Of a stretch of DNA of 64,000 nt, positions 47,402 through 56,852 are shown one piece after another. The stretch covers positions 103,683 to 167,682 of the forward strand of contig NZ_FNCT01000012.1 of the NCBI RefSeq assembly GCF_900100495.1, in the 5' to 3' direction. The DNA is from Pseudomonas benzenivorans. Lineage in GTDB: Bacteria; Pseudomonadota; Gammaproteobacteria; Pseudomonadales; Pseudomonadaceae. Each line of letters begins with the position of its first letter. Within the stretch, counting starts at the first letter, position 1. Both the position numbers and the translations under genes were made by a program. The notes below the pieces were generated by a model. The model saw only the letters and a program-made list of their open reading frames with translations, ran no database searches and was not told where the DNA came from.

Positions 47402-47950
47402 TTGGACGTCGGTGTTCGACTGCAATCCATTCGCAAGCTCAAAGGCCTTTCCCAGCGTGAACTCGCCAAGCGCGCGGGTGTCACCAACAGCACCATTTCG
47501 ATGATCGAGAAGAACAGCGTCAGCCCCTCGATCAGCTCGTTGAAGAAGGTGTTGGCGGGCATCCCGATGTCGCTGGTGGAGTTCTTCTCCCTGGACATGG
47601 AGCCGGATAACCACACCCAAGTCGTCTACAAGGCCGCCGAGTTGATCGACATCTCCGACGGCGCCGTGACCATGAAGCTGGTCGGCAAGGCTCACCCGAG
47701 CCGCGCCATCGCCTTCCTTTCCGAGACCTACCCGCCGGGCGCCGGCACCGGCGACGAGATGCTCACCCACGAGGGCGAAGAGGCCGGCATGCTGGTCGAA
47801 GGCCGTCTGGAGCTGACCGTCGGCAGCGAGGCCTATATCCTCGAAACCGGCGACAGCTACTACTTCGAAAGCAGCAAGCCGCACCGTTTCCGCAACCCGT
47901 TCGATGCGCCGGCGAAACTGATCAGCGCTACCACGCCGGCGAATTTCTAA
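47402..47950 (+). CDS. pauR: Polyamine-responsive regulator PauR (XRE HTH plus cupin)
   Basis: The 182-residue protein has an N-terminal HTH (RLQSIRKLKGLSQRELAKRAGVTNSTISMIEKNSVSPSISSL) and a C-terminal cupin (YPPGAGTGDEMLTHEGEEAGMLVEGRLELTVG, YYFESSKPHRFRNP). It matches PAO1 PA5301, the repressor of the pau genes that responds to putrescine and cadaverine. The start appears to be TTG at 47402, with GAGGGGG about ten bases upstream; no better ATG is in frame. Target genes lie in the same window. Confidence 0.9.
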   Translation: MDVGVRLQSIRKLKGLSQRELAKRAGVTNSTISMIEKNSVSPSISSLKKVLAGIPMSLVEFFSLDMEPDNHTQVVYKAAELIDISDGAVTMKLVGKAHPSRAIAFLSETYPPGAGTGDEMLTHEGEEAGMLVEGRLELTVGSEAYILETGDSYYFESSKPHRFRNPFDAPAKLISATTPANF

Positions 47951-48120
47951 GCGCTCGCCACGCGCCGGCAAGCAAACCTTGGGCGGCGCCCGGCACGCCG
48001 TTTGCCACCAATAACCCTGCGACATTAGGGTTGTTTCGGCGTGGCAGGCTTCCCGTTATACTGTCGCCCGCTCGCGAAACCGTGGCCGCGGGCGTGACTA
48101 GCCACGATGAGGGTGTACGC

Positions 48121-48537
48121 GTGAACCTGATTAAGAAGATGCTGGTAGCACCGGCAGCCGTAATGGCTCTGTGGGCAGTGACTGCGCAGGCCACGACCGA
48201 CGAAGCGATCGCAGAGCGCTTGAAGCCGGTCGGTGAAGTCTGCGTGATGGGCGAGGAATGCAAGGGTATCGAAGCGGTCGCCGCTGCGGCCGGCGGCGGT
48301 GCGCGCACTGCCGACGACATCATTGGCAAGCACTGTGGCGCCTGCCACACCGCCGGCGTGCTGGGCGCGCCGAAGATCGGCGACGGTGCCGCCTGGCAAG
48401 CCCGCGCCAGCAATGGCGTCGACGGCCTGCTGAAGAATGCCATCGCCGGCCTCAACTCCATGCCGCCGAAAGGCACCTGCAACGATTGCTCGGACGACGA
48501 GCTGCGTGCCGCCATCGAGAAGATGTCCGGCCTGTAA
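48121..48537 (+). CDS. cycB: Cytochrome c5 (monoheme)
   Basis: The 138-residue protein has an N-terminal signal (IKKMLVAPAAVMALWAVTAQA), the heme motif CGACH (ADDIIGKHCGACHTAG), the axial Met in LNSMPPKG, and the cytochrome-c5 specific Cys pair in GTCNDCSDDEL. It carries electrons in the periplasm. The GTG at 48121 is the most probable start as it begins the signal peptide; an ATG at 48107 is out of frame. Confidence 0.93.
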   Translation: MNLIKKMLVAPAAVMALWAVTAQATTDEAIAERLKPVGEVCVMGEECKGIEAVAAAAGGGARTADDIIGKHCGACHTAGVLGAPKIGDGAAWQARASNGVDGLLKNAIAGLNSMPPKGTCNDCSDDELRAAIEKMSGL

Positions 48538-48554
48538 GTTGCGAGGTCCACGAG

Positions 48555-48579
48555 AAAACCGCCTTCGGGCGGTTTTTTT
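48555..48579 (+). terminator. Rho-independent terminator of cycB
   Basis: AAAACCGCC, loop TTCG, GGCGGTTTTTTT. A classic tetraloop terminator 17 bp after the stop. Confidence 0.92.
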
Positions 48580-48584
48580 GTGGC

Positions 48585-48643
48585 TTGCCATCCATGGCAG
48601 CCACCCTTCGGGCCGTCGCTGCGCGCCGTCAAAAATTGCTCCC
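48585..48643. repeat. Direct repeat copy A downstream of xpt
   Basis: Shares CTTCGGGCCGTCGCTGCGCG, then (C/A)CGT(C/T)AAAAA and a following GCTCC, with copy B at 49396-49455; the preceding GGC(A/G)GCCAC is also shared. With the flanking AATTT/AAATT arms it can form a terminator-like hairpin at the end of xpt. Confidence 0.6.
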
Positions 48644-48665
48644 GGAAATTTCTTGTGCCCGGCGT

Positions 48666-49238
48666 TCAGTCGATAAAGCTCACCCGGCCACCTTCCAGCG
48701 AGCCGATGCGCGCCAGCGACTCGACCCGGAAACCCTGGCGGTCCAACTCGGCACGACCGGCCTGGAAGGACTTCTCGATCACCACGCCGAGCCCGGCGAT
48801 GCTTGCCCCGGCCTGGCCGATCAGGTCGATCAGCGCCATGGCGGCATGGCCGTTGGCGAGGAAGTCGTCGATCAGCAGGACATGATCCGCCGCACCCAGG
48901 TGCTTGGCCGAGATGGCGATGGTGCTCTCGCTCTGCTTGGTGAAGGAGAACACCTTGGCGGTGTAGAGGTCGCCCTTGAGGGTCAGCGACTGGTACTTGC
49001 GGGCGAAGATCACCGGCACGCCGAGTTCCAGGCCGGCCATCACCGCCGGGGCGATGCCCGAGGCCTCGATGGTGACGATCTTGCTGATGCCCTGGCCGGC
49101 GAAACGCCGGGCGAACTCGTGGCCGATCTGCTGCATCAGCAGCGGGTCGATCTGGTGGTTGAGAAAGGCATCGACCTTGAGCACCTGCTCGGAAAGGACG
49201 ATGCCGTCCTGACGAATCTTCTGTTTCAGCGCTTCCAC
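48666..49238 (-). CDS. xpt: Xanthine phosphoribosyltransferase
   Basis: The 190-residue protein has the PRPP motif VLLIDDFLANGHAA, the N-terminal LKQKIRQDGIVLSEQVLKVDAFLNHQIDP and EASGIAPAV, all typical of Gram-positive-type Xpt found in Pseudomonas. It salvages xanthine to XMP. I use the GTG at 49238 (VEALKQKIRQ), which matches the family; there is no purine-riboswitch-like leader. Confidence 0.93.
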   Translation of the reverse strand: MEALKQKIRQDGIVLSEQVLKVDAFLNHQIDPLLMQQIGHEFARRFAGQGISKIVTIEASGIAPAVMAGLELGVPVIFARKYQSLTLKGDLYTAKVFSFTKQSESTIAISAKHLGAADHVLLIDDFLANGHAAMALIDLIGQAGASIAGLGVVIEKSFQAGRAELDRQGFRVESLARIGSLEGGRVSFID

Positions 49239-49285
49239 GCGGTTACCCTCGTCGTTATGTAAATACCCGGTCTGCGCCGGACTGT

Positions 49286-49372
49286 GTAGGTTGGGTTGAG
49301 GCGCGCAGCGGCGAAGCCCAACATGGGTATCGGCAGCTTTGTTGGGCTTCGCTGCGCTCAGCGCCAACCTAC
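49286..49372. repeat. Inverted-repeat element upstream of xpt
   Basis: The outer arms GTAGGTTGG and CCAACCTAC are perfect, and the inner arms GCGAAGCCCAAC and GTTGGGCTTCGC are also perfect, so a long cruciform is possible. It is a common Pseudomonas intergenic element and lies between xpt and rep. Confidence 0.7.
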
Positions 49373-49395
49373 GCCGTAATCGATCATTTTTATGG

Positions 49396-49455
49396 TCTGC
49401 CAACCCTGGCGGCCACACTTCGGGCCGTCGCTGCGCGACGTTAAAAAATAGCTCC
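49396..49455. repeat. Direct repeat copy B downstream of rep
   Basis: About 60 bp matching copy A (48585-48643), sharing CTTCGGGCCGTCGCTGCGCG. It overlaps the rep terminator hairpin. Confidence 0.6.
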
Positions 49456-49467
49456 AGGCTATTTTTT
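49443..49467 (-). terminator. Terminator hairpin overlapping the rep stop codon
   Basis: Minus strand AAAAAATAGC, CTGGA, GCTATTTTTT. The 5' arm contains the last two lysine codons and the TAG stop of rep, so a terminating ribosome would cover the stem. Confidence 0.8.
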
Positions 49468-51468
49468 CAGCAGGGCGCGCATATTGGCCAGCGCCGAGTT
49501 GCCGGTGGCCGCCTTGACCTCTGGTGGCGCGTCCTCCTGGCCCTCCCAGACCAGGTCCTCGGGCGGCAGTTCGTCGAGGAAGCGGCTCGGCGAGCAGTCC
49601 ATGATCTCGCCGTACTGCTTGCGCTTGGCGGCGAAGGTCATGGTCAGGTTGCGCTTGGCGCGGGTGATGCCCACGTAGGCCAGGCGCCGCTCTTCCTCGA
49701 CGGTGTCGGCCTCGATGCTGGAGCGGTGCGGGAGGATTTCCTCCTCCACGCCGAGAATATAGACCGAGGGGTATTCCAGGCCCTTGGAGGCGTGCAGGGT
49801 CATCATCTGCACGCCCTCGGCGCCTTCCTCTTCCTCCTGCTGGCGCTCCAGCATGTCGCGCAACACCAGCTTGCCGATGGCGTCCTCGATGGTCATCTCG
49901 CCATCTTCGTCGCGCTCCAGGGTGTTCTTCAGCGCCTCGACGAGGAACCAGACGTTGCCCATGCGCGCGTCGGCGACCTTGTCGCTGGAGGCGTTCTGCC
50001 GCAGCCAGTTCTCGTAGTCGATGTCCATCACCATGCTGCGGATGGCGGCGATCGGATCGTTCTGCGCACATTGCTGGCGCACCCCGTCCATCCACTTGGT
50101 GAAGCGCGCCAGGCGCTCGCTGAAGCGGCTGTCCAGGTGCTCGCCGAGGCCGATCTCGCCGGCGGCGGCATACATGCTGATCTTGCGCGCGGTGGCGTAG
50201 TTGCCGAGTTTTTCCAGGGTGGTCGAACCGATCTCGCGGCGCGGCACGTTGATCACCCGCAGGAAGGCGTTGTCGTCGTCCGGGTTGACCAGCAGGCGGA
50301 AGTAGCTCATCAGGTCCTTCACTTCCTGGCGGGCGAAGAAGCTGGTGCCGCCGCTCAGGCGATAGGGGATCTGGTGGTGCTGTAGCTTCAGCTCCATCAG
50401 CTTGGCCTGGTAGTTGCCGCGGTAGAGGATGGCGTAGTCGCAGTAGGGGCGCTGGGTGCGCAGGTGCTCGGTGAGGATTTCCAGGGCCACCCGTTCGCAT
50501 TCTGCGTCCTCGTTGCGGCAGCGGATCACGCGGATCTCGTCGCCCATGCCCATCTCGCTCCACAGCTGCTTCTCGAAGGCGTGCGGGTTGTTGGCGATGA
50601 GGATGTTGGCGCATTTGAGGATGCGACTGGTGGAGCGGTAGTTCTGCTCAAGCATCACCACCTTTAGCGAGGGGTAATCCTCCTTGAGCAGCATCAGGTT
50701 TTCCGGGCGGGCGCCGCGCCAGGCGTAGATCGACTGGTCGTCGTCGCCGACCACGGTGAACTGGTTGCGCATGCCCACCAGCAGTTTCACCAGCAGGTAC
50801 TGGCTGGCGTTGGTGTCCTGGTATTCGTCGACCAGCAGGTAGCGGATGCGGTTCTGCCATTTTTCCAGGATGTCGGCGTGTTCCTGGAACAGCTTCACCG
50901 GCATCAGGATCAGGTCGTCGAAGTCCACCGCGTTATACGCCTTGAGCGTGCGCTGGTAGTGCAGGTAGACGATCGCCGCGGTCTGCTCCTTGGGCCCGCG
51001 TGCCTCGGCCAGGGCCTGGTCGGGGAGGATCAGGTCGTTCTTCCAGGCGCCGATGTAGTTCTTGATCTCGTCGATGCCGTCGTCGCCGGAGTATTCCTTC
51101 TGCATGATGTCGCTGAGCAGCGCCTTGATGTCGCCCTCGTCGAAGATCGAGAAGCCCGGCTTGTAGCCCAGGCGCGCGTATTCCTTGCGGATGATGTTCA
51201 TCCCCAGGTTGTGGAAGGTCGACACCGTCAGGCCACGCCCTTCGGCGCCCTTGAGCAGGCTGCCGACGCGCTCCTTCATCTCCCGCGCGGCCTTGTTGGT
51301 GAAGGTCATGGCGACGATGTGCTGGGCGCGGATGCCGCAGTTCTGTACCAGATGGGCGATCTTGCGGGTGATCACGCTGGTCTTGCCGGAGCCGGCGCCG
51401 GCGAGCACCAAAAGAGGGCCGCCGACGTAGTTCACGGCTTCCTGCTGCCGGGGATTGAGTCGGGACAT
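49459..51468 (-). CDS. rep: ATP-dependent DNA helicase Rep
   Basis: The 669-residue superfamily-1A helicase has MSRLNPRQQEAVNYVGGPLLVLAGAGSGKTSVIT (Q motif and Walker A), FTNKAAREMKERV, DEYQDTNASQY, VGDDDQSIYAWRGA, LEQNYRST, MTLHASKGLEYPSVYILG and ITRAKRNLTMT, in family order. It translocates 3'-5' and clears proteins ahead of replication forks, binding DnaB through its C-terminus. The start at 51468 fits the family. Confidence 0.97.
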   Translation of the reverse strand: MSRLNPRQQEAVNYVGGPLLVLAGAGSGKTSVITRKIAHLVQNCGIRAQHIVAMTFTNKAAREMKERVGSLLKGAEGRGLTVSTFHNLGMNIIRKEYARLGYKPGFSIFDEGDIKALLSDIMQKEYSGDDGIDEIKNYIGAWKNDLILPDQALAEARGPKEQTAAIVYLHYQRTLKAYNAVDFDDLILMPVKLFQEHADILEKWQNRIRYLLVDEYQDTNASQYLLVKLLVGMRNQFTVVGDDDQSIYAWRGARPENLMLLKEDYPSLKVVMLEQNYRSTSRILKCANILIANNPHAFEKQLWSEMGMGDEIRVIRCRNEDAECERVALEILTEHLRTQRPYCDYAILYRGNYQAKLMELKLQHHQIPYRLSGGTSFFARQEVKDLMSYFRLLVNPDDDNAFLRVINVPRREIGSTTLEKLGNYATARKISMYAAAGEIGLGEHLDSRFSERLARFTKWMDGVRQQCAQNDPIAAIRSMVMDIDYENWLRQNASSDKVADARMGNVWFLVEALKNTLERDEDGEMTIEDAIGKLVLRDMLERQQEEEEGAEGVQMMTLHASKGLEYPSVYILGVEEEILPHRSSIEADTVEEERRLAYVGITRAKRNLTMTFAAKRKQYGEIMDCSPSRFLDELPPEDLVWEGQEDAPPEVKAATGNSALANMRALLKK

Positions 51469-51658
51469 GGCGGGTATTGGCTTGGGAAAAGGGCCGGGGA
51501 TTCTAGCAGGAATGGATGCACTGGCGACCAAGGCCTGGCCCAGCGGCTACCGTCAAGGAAATGACAAGGTGGTGACGATCGTCATATTTTTGTGCTTAAT
51601 TAGGCAAGTGAGGCTATAAGTTAAAGTAGTTTGTGAAATAGAGCCCCTTGGAGGTTCT

Positions 51659-53323
51659 GTGTCCTGCCAAAGCGATTTCTGCCGGCTGCTCATTCTTACG
51701 ACAGAAAGTCACTGGGTGAGCCTGCTCGATTCCTTGCTCGCCGAGCAATCCGAGCCCGTTTGGCTATTTGTCGCCAGCAGCTGGCAGGAGGCCCAGCGTC
51801 TCTATCGCACGCGCCTGCCCGACCTGATCTTCTGCACCCCGCAGTGCCAGCCCGCGGCCAACGATTGCCCGCTGCCGCCCATCCTGCTGCTCGAGTACCC
51901 GCCACTCGAGCCCTTGGTCGGTGCCCAGGACTGGTTGGCGCGTGACCGCCTCAACGGCGAGGTGCTGCGCCGCTGCCTGGAGTACAGCCGACAGCGGCAG
52001 ATGCTGCAACACCTCGCCGAGCGTGACCCGCTGACCGGTATCGCCAATCGCCAGGGCTTCCAGAACCTGCTGCGCCAACGGCTGCAGCAGAACCGTGGGC
52101 GCGGCTTGCTGCTGGGCTACCTGGACCTGGATAACTTCAGCCATGCCAACGACAGCCTCGGCCATCTGGCCGGCGACCTGCTGATCCAGCAGGTCACCGA
52201 GCGCCTCAAGGCGGTGCTCGAGCCCCAGGACAGCCTGGCGCGGGTGGGCAGCGACGAGTTCGCCCTGCTGCTGGATGTCAGCCAATCGGCGGCCCGCGTC
52301 GAACCGCTGGCCCTGGCGCTGATGGATGCCCTGGCCGAGCCCTATCGGATCCAGGGCGAAAGCCTGACCCTCGGCTGCAGCCTGGGCCTGGCCTATGGTC
52401 GTGCCGGCGAGGAGGCCGATCCGCTGCTGTGGCACGCGCACCTGGCCATGCAGCAGGCCAAGGCCCGCGAAGGCTGCACCTACCATCTGTATGACGAGCG
52501 GATCTCCAGCGACACCCGGACCCTGGCCGATCTCGAGGCGGAGCTGCGCCAGGCCTTGCGCCGCGACGAGCTGGTGCTGCACTACCAGCCACGCCAGGAT
52601 CTCACCACGGGGGAGATCGTCGGCCTGGAAGCGCTGGTGCGCTGGTGCCATCCGGGCCGTGGGCTGCTCTATCCCCAGGAGTTCATCCCGTTGGCCGAGC
52701 AGAGCGGCCTGATCGTGCCGCTCGGCTACTGGGTGGTGGCCCGTGCCTTGCGCGATCTGCGCTGGCTGGCCGAACACGATGTGCAGCTGCACATGGCGGT
52801 CAATCTGTCCTTCAGCCAGTTCCAGGACAGCCAGCTGCTGCCCACCGTGCAGCGGCTGATCGAAGGCTGCGGGGTGGACGCCGGCTGGCTGGAGTTCGAG
52901 CTGACCGAAACCGCGGTGATGCGGCGCAGCGACTATGTGCTGGACACCATGCACACCCTGGGCGCCCTGGGCGTGCGTTTCTCCCTGGACGACTTCGGCA
53001 CCGGTTTCTCCTCCTTCGTCCATCTCGCCAGTCTGCCGATCACCCTGCTCAAGCTGGACAAGAGCTTCGTCTCCGGCATGGCGGTGCGCGCCGAGCAAGC
53101 CAAGCTGGTCAATGCGATGATCAACCTGGCGCGCAACCTCGGCCTGGAAGTGGTCGCCGAGGGCCTCGAGACCGAGGCCGAACTGGCGCTGCTGCAACAG
53201 TTCGGCTGCGATCAGGGGCAGGGCTACCTGATCAGCAAGCCGCTGCCCCTGCACGAACTGCAACACTTCCTCCGCCAGCAACTGCAGAGCCAGGCTTCGT
53301 CGCTCTTCGCCTGCCGCGCTTGA
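51659..53323 (+). CDS. GGDEF-EAL domain protein, first of a tandem pair
   Basis: The protein has 554 residues. Residues 1-110 look like a degenerate receiver domain. The GGDEF domain (about 125-290) has DPLTGIANRQGF and a degenerate RVGSDEF in place of GGDEF, with no RxxD inhibitory site. The EAL domain (about 300-545) has EALVRW, NLSFSQFQ, ELTETAVM, DDFGTGFSS, LDKSFV and AEGLET, a complete phosphodiesterase set, so it probably degrades c-di-GMP. It is the positional match of PAO1 PA5295. The GTG start at 51659 has TTGGAGG upstream. Confidence 0.9.
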   Translation: MSCQSDFCRLLILTTESHWVSLLDSLLAEQSEPVWLFVASSWQEAQRLYRTRLPDLIFCTPQCQPAANDCPLPPILLLEYPPLEPLVGAQDWLARDRLNGEVLRRCLEYSRQRQMLQHLAERDPLTGIANRQGFQNLLRQRLQQNRGRGLLLGYLDLDNFSHANDSLGHLAGDLLIQQVTERLKAVLEPQDSLARVGSDEFALLLDVSQSAARVEPLALALMDALAEPYRIQGESLTLGCSLGLAYGRAGEEADPLLWHAHLAMQQAKAREGCTYHLYDERISSDTRTLADLEAELRQALRRDELVLHYQPRQDLTTGEIVGLEALVRWCHPGRGLLYPQEFIPLAEQSGLIVPLGYWVVARALRDLRWLAEHDVQLHMAVNLSFSQFQDSQLLPTVQRLIEGCGVDAGWLEFELTETAVMRRSDYVLDTMHTLGALGVRFSLDDFGTGFSSFVHLASLPITLLKLDKSFVSGMAVRAEQAKLVNAMINLARNLGLEVVAEGLETEAELALLQQFGCDQGQGYLISKPLPLHELQHFLRQQLQSQASSLFACRA

Positions 53324-53554
53324 CCCCCCCCCCGCGGGGCGCTCTAACCCGCAGCTTTCAGTCGCAGACATGATCTCGCTCACAGCTTGCCAAGATGCCG
53401 CTGGCCGGCATCGGCGCAGTTGGTTAGCTTGTCCCCGGCGTCCAGCGGTTCAGGGGTCGACCCTGCGCAGGGACGCGCGGGTAGAATAGCGCCGGCCGCA
53501 GGCGCGCCATCTGCAGGCAGGTGGCCGGCCTTCATTTCGATCCAGGGGAGCCCA

Positions 53555-55228
53555 GTGACCGCGTCTGTCGAACCCATGCGTTTGCTCTTGTTGACCGATT
53601 CGGCGCAATGGACGGCGCGGCTGCGTACGCAGCTGAGTGCCCTGGGCTGTGGTCACGAGCTGATCAGCGCACCCTCCTGGGCGGCGGCCAGCCATCTGTT
53701 CGACGGGTCCAGCCAGGCCCTGTTGCTGTGCACGCCAGACTTGCTGCCCGAGCCGGGCAGCTGTTCGCTGCCCATCGTGCTGCTGCTGGAGCAGGAACCG
53801 CAGCAGGTGCCGCCCGGGGTCGGCGACTGGCTGGTGGCCGACGCCTTCGGCCTCGATGCCTTGCGCCGCTGCCTGCGCTACATGCAGGAGCGCAGCGGCT
53901 TGCAGGCCACCCTGCAACGCCTGACCGAGCAGGACGCACTTACCGGCATCGCCAATCGCCAGGGCTTCCAGACCCTGCTGGCGGCGCGCCTGGCCGAGTT
54001 GGGCGGAGGTGGGTTGACCCTCGGTCATCTCGATCTGGACAACTTCCGCCACGCCAACGACGCCCTCGGCTACCAGGCCGGCGACCGGCTGATCCTGCAG
54101 GTGGTGGCGCGGCTCAAGGCACAGTTGCAGCCCGGCGACCAGCTGGCCCGCCTCGGCAGCGACGAATTCGCCCTGCTGCTGGATACCCGGCGTGACCCGC
54201 AGCGTGCCGAGCGCCTGGCCGAACTCATCTGCGAAGCCCTGGCCGAACCCTATTGGGTCGACGGCGAGAGCCTGCTGATCGGTTGCAGCCTGGGCCTGGC
54301 CCATGCCCGCGCCAGCGGCGGCGCCGATCCGCTGATGTGGCATGCGCATATCGCCATGCAACAGGCCAAGAGCCAGCAAGGCTGCACCTTCCATGTCTAC
54401 GACGAGCGCATCCACCACAGCGTGCGCGGCCTGACCGAGCTGGAGGGCGAGCTGCGCCGGGCGCTGCGCCGCGACGAGCTGGAGCTGCATTACCAGCCGC
54501 GCCTGTGCCTGCAGAGCGGGCGCATCGTCGGCCTGGAGGCGCTGGTGCGCTGGCGCCATCACCAGCGCGGCCTGCTGGCGCCGAACGAGTTCGTGCCGCT
54601 GGCCGAGGAAAGCGGGCTGATCGTGCCACTCGGCTACTGGGTGATCTCCCGCGCATTGCGCGATATGCAGTGGTTGCGCGGGCGCGGCCTGCCGGCGCTG
54701 CACATGGCGGTCAACCTGTCGTTCCGCCAGTTCCAGGACAGCCAGTTGTTGCCGACCCTGCGCCGGCTGATCGAGGAGCGCGGCGTCGAGGCCGAGTGGC
54801 TGGAGTTCGAACTGACGGAAACCGCGGTGATGCGCCGCAGCGACCAGGTGCAGCAGACCATGCTGGCGCTCGGCCGGCTTGGCGTGCGCTTCTCCCTGGA
54901 CGACTTCGGCACCGGCTTCTCCTCCTTCGTCCACCTCAACAACCTGCCGATCACCCTGCTGAAGATCGACAAGAGCTTCGTCGGCGGCATGGGCGAGCGC
55001 CCGGAAAACCGCCAGCTGGTGCGGGCGATGATCAACCTGGCGCACAACCTCAACCTGGAAGTGGTCGGCGAAGGCGTGGAAAACGCCGAGCAACTGGCCT
55101 TGTTGCGCCAGTACGGCTGCGATCAGGTGCAGGGCTACCTGATCAGCAAGGCGCTACCGCTGAGCGAGTTGGCGCGCTTTCTGGTATTCGGCCTGCGCCG
55201 GCCGCTGTTGGGACTGCTCAACCCGTAG
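53555..55228 (+). CDS. GGDEF-EAL domain protein, second of a tandem pair
   Basis: The 557-residue protein has the same order as its neighbour: receiver-like N-terminus, GGDEF with DALTGIANRQGF and RLGSDEF, and an intact EAL (EALVRW, NLSFRQFQ, ELTETAVM, DDFGTGFSS, IDKSFV, GEGVEN). Long stretches are identical to the upstream protein, which points to tandem duplication. The GTG at 53555 has CAGGGGAG upstream and gives the N-terminus VTASVEPMRLLLL, aligned with the first protein's start. A 231-bp gap suggests a separate promoter. Confidence 0.9.
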   Translation: MTASVEPMRLLLLTDSAQWTARLRTQLSALGCGHELISAPSWAAASHLFDGSSQALLLCTPDLLPEPGSCSLPIVLLLEQEPQQVPPGVGDWLVADAFGLDALRRCLRYMQERSGLQATLQRLTEQDALTGIANRQGFQTLLAARLAELGGGGLTLGHLDLDNFRHANDALGYQAGDRLILQVVARLKAQLQPGDQLARLGSDEFALLLDTRRDPQRAERLAELICEALAEPYWVDGESLLIGCSLGLAHARASGGADPLMWHAHIAMQQAKSQQGCTFHVYDERIHHSVRGLTELEGELRRALRRDELELHYQPRLCLQSGRIVGLEALVRWRHHQRGLLAPNEFVPLAEESGLIVPLGYWVISRALRDMQWLRGRGLPALHMAVNLSFRQFQDSQLLPTLRRLIEERGVEAEWLEFELTETAVMRRSDQVQQTMLALGRLGVRFSLDDFGTGFSSFVHLNNLPITLLKIDKSFVGGMGERPENRQLVRAMINLAHNLNLEVVGEGVENAEQLALLRQYGCDQVQGYLISKALPLSELARFLVFGLRRPLLGLLNP

Positions 55229-55316
55229 GGTGGTGGGCTGAAGCCCAGTTTACTGGCTGCTCGCCGGCCCGTAGGGTGCGCCGTGCGCACCAGCTCCAAC
55301 GCCGAGCGCCGCGGCG

Positions 55317-56714
55317 CTACGACAGGCAGGCGTCGCCCGCTGCCCGGGGCGGCCGCAGCAGGCGTGCGGTCTTCCATTCGAATCCCAGGCTCAGGCCAAC
55401 CGCCGCACAGGCCAGGCCGCCGGCCAGGCCGCCGGCCAGGCCCCACCAGACGCCCTGCGCACCCCAGCCGAGTGGGAAGGCCAGGGTCCAGGCCAGCGGC
55501 GCGCCGATCGCCCAGTAGCAGCCGAGGCCGACCACGAAGGTGGTCTTGGCGTCCTTCAGGCCGCGGATCGCGCCCATGGCGATGGTCTGCACGCCGTCGA
55601 ACAGCTCGAACCAGGCGGCGATCGCCAACAGGCCGACGGCCAGGTCGACCACCTCGCGATAGGCCGGGTCGAAGCGGTCGAGGAACAGCCCGACCACCCA
55701 CTCCGGCGCCAGCCAGAACACGCCGGCGAAGCCGAGCATGCAGGCGGCGCCGAGGCCGATGCCCAGGCGCCCCGCCCGCTGCGCCTCGCGCAAGCGGCCG
55801 GCGCCGAAGTGCTGGCCGATGCGGAAGGTCACGGCGTAGGACAGCCCTACCGGCACCATGAACGCCACATAGACAGACATGATGGCGATCTGGTGCGCGG
55901 CCAGCTCGCGGCTGCCGAGCGCGCCCATGCACAAGGCGGCGAAGGCGAACAGCCCGGACTCCACGGCATAGGTGCCACCGATCGGCAGGCCCAGGCGCAG
56001 CAGTTCCTGCAGCTCGCTCCAGCGCGGCCGCAGCAGGCCGCGCCACAGCGGGTAGGCGGCGTAGGCCGGATGGCGCAGTGCATGCCCGGCCAGCAGCAGC
56101 GCCATGGCGTTCATCACCAGCGCGGTGACCAGGCCGATGCCGGCCAGCCCCAGATGCGGCAGGCCGAACCAGCCCTCGATCAGCGCATAGTTGAGGACGA
56201 AGTTGGCCAGTGCGCCGCCGATGCTGATCGCCATCACCGGACCGGGCCGGCCGATCGCCGCGGTGAAGCCGCGCAGGGCCATGAAACTCATATAGCCGGG
56301 CAGGGCGAACACCAGGGTGGCGAGGAATTGCATGGCGCCGGCCACGCTGTCTGGTGCCTGGCCGAAGTACAACAGCGCCGGCCGCAGGTGCCACAACCCC
56401 AGGCCGGCCAGCAGCGCCAGGCCCCAGCCCAGCCACAGGCCGTTCTGGGTCAGGCGGGCGACCCCGGCGGCATCGCCGGCGCCGTGGCGGATGGCCACCA
56501 GGTTGCCGACCGCGGCGATCACCCCGACGCAGAAGATCGACACGAAGGAATAGCTGGCCGCACCGAGGCCGCCACTGGCCAGTGCGGCCGGTCCGAGCAG
56601 GCCCATCATCAGCGTGTCGGTGAAGACCATCAGCACATGCGCCAGTTGCGCGGCGATCAGTGGCCCGGCCAGGCGCAGGAGGGCGGAAAATTCGTCGCGC
56701 AGAGCGTGGGGCAT
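55317..56714 (-). CDS. MATE family multidrug efflux transporter
   Basis: The 465-residue protein has 12 predicted membrane segments, with LAGPLIAAQLAHVLMVFTDTLMMG at the start, typical of NorM/PmpM proteins, then PAALASGGLGAAS and GCYWAIGAPLAWTLAF. It exports cationic drugs using a Na+ or H+ gradient. Synteny with PAO1 PA5294 supports the call. It is divergent from the LysR gene. Confidence 0.9.
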   Translation of the reverse strand: MPHALRDEFSALLRLAGPLIAAQLAHVLMVFTDTLMMGLLGPAALASGGLGAASYSFVSIFCVGVIAAVGNLVAIRHGAGDAAGVARLTQNGLWLGWGLALLAGLGLWHLRPALLYFGQAPDSVAGAMQFLATLVFALPGYMSFMALRGFTAAIGRPGPVMAISIGGALANFVLNYALIEGWFGLPHLGLAGIGLVTALVMNAMALLLAGHALRHPAYAAYPLWRGLLRPRWSELQELLRLGLPIGGTYAVESGLFAFAALCMGALGSRELAAHQIAIMSVYVAFMVPVGLSYAVTFRIGQHFGAGRLREAQRAGRLGIGLGAACMLGFAGVFWLAPEWVVGLFLDRFDPAYREVVDLAVGLLAIAAWFELFDGVQTIAMGAIRGLKDAKTTFVVGLGCYWAIGAPLAWTLAFPLGWGAQGVWWGLAGGLAGGLACAAVGLSLGFEWKTARLLRPPRAAGDACLS

Positions 56715-56852
56715 GATGAGTCAGGCTCAGTAATAGGGCTTGCCGGGGTTTTCCGATCAAGCTGAGAATGTCGCCATTCTCGGGAGCCCAGCGCGCCGGC
56801 ACAAAGGGAAAAAAACGATGCAAGGCATGATTAATACTCATGGCGTACGGCT

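Noticed and set aside
49239..49285. Purine riboswitch upstream of xpt
   Set aside because: Only a short leader is present and no three-way junction or conserved core was seen.
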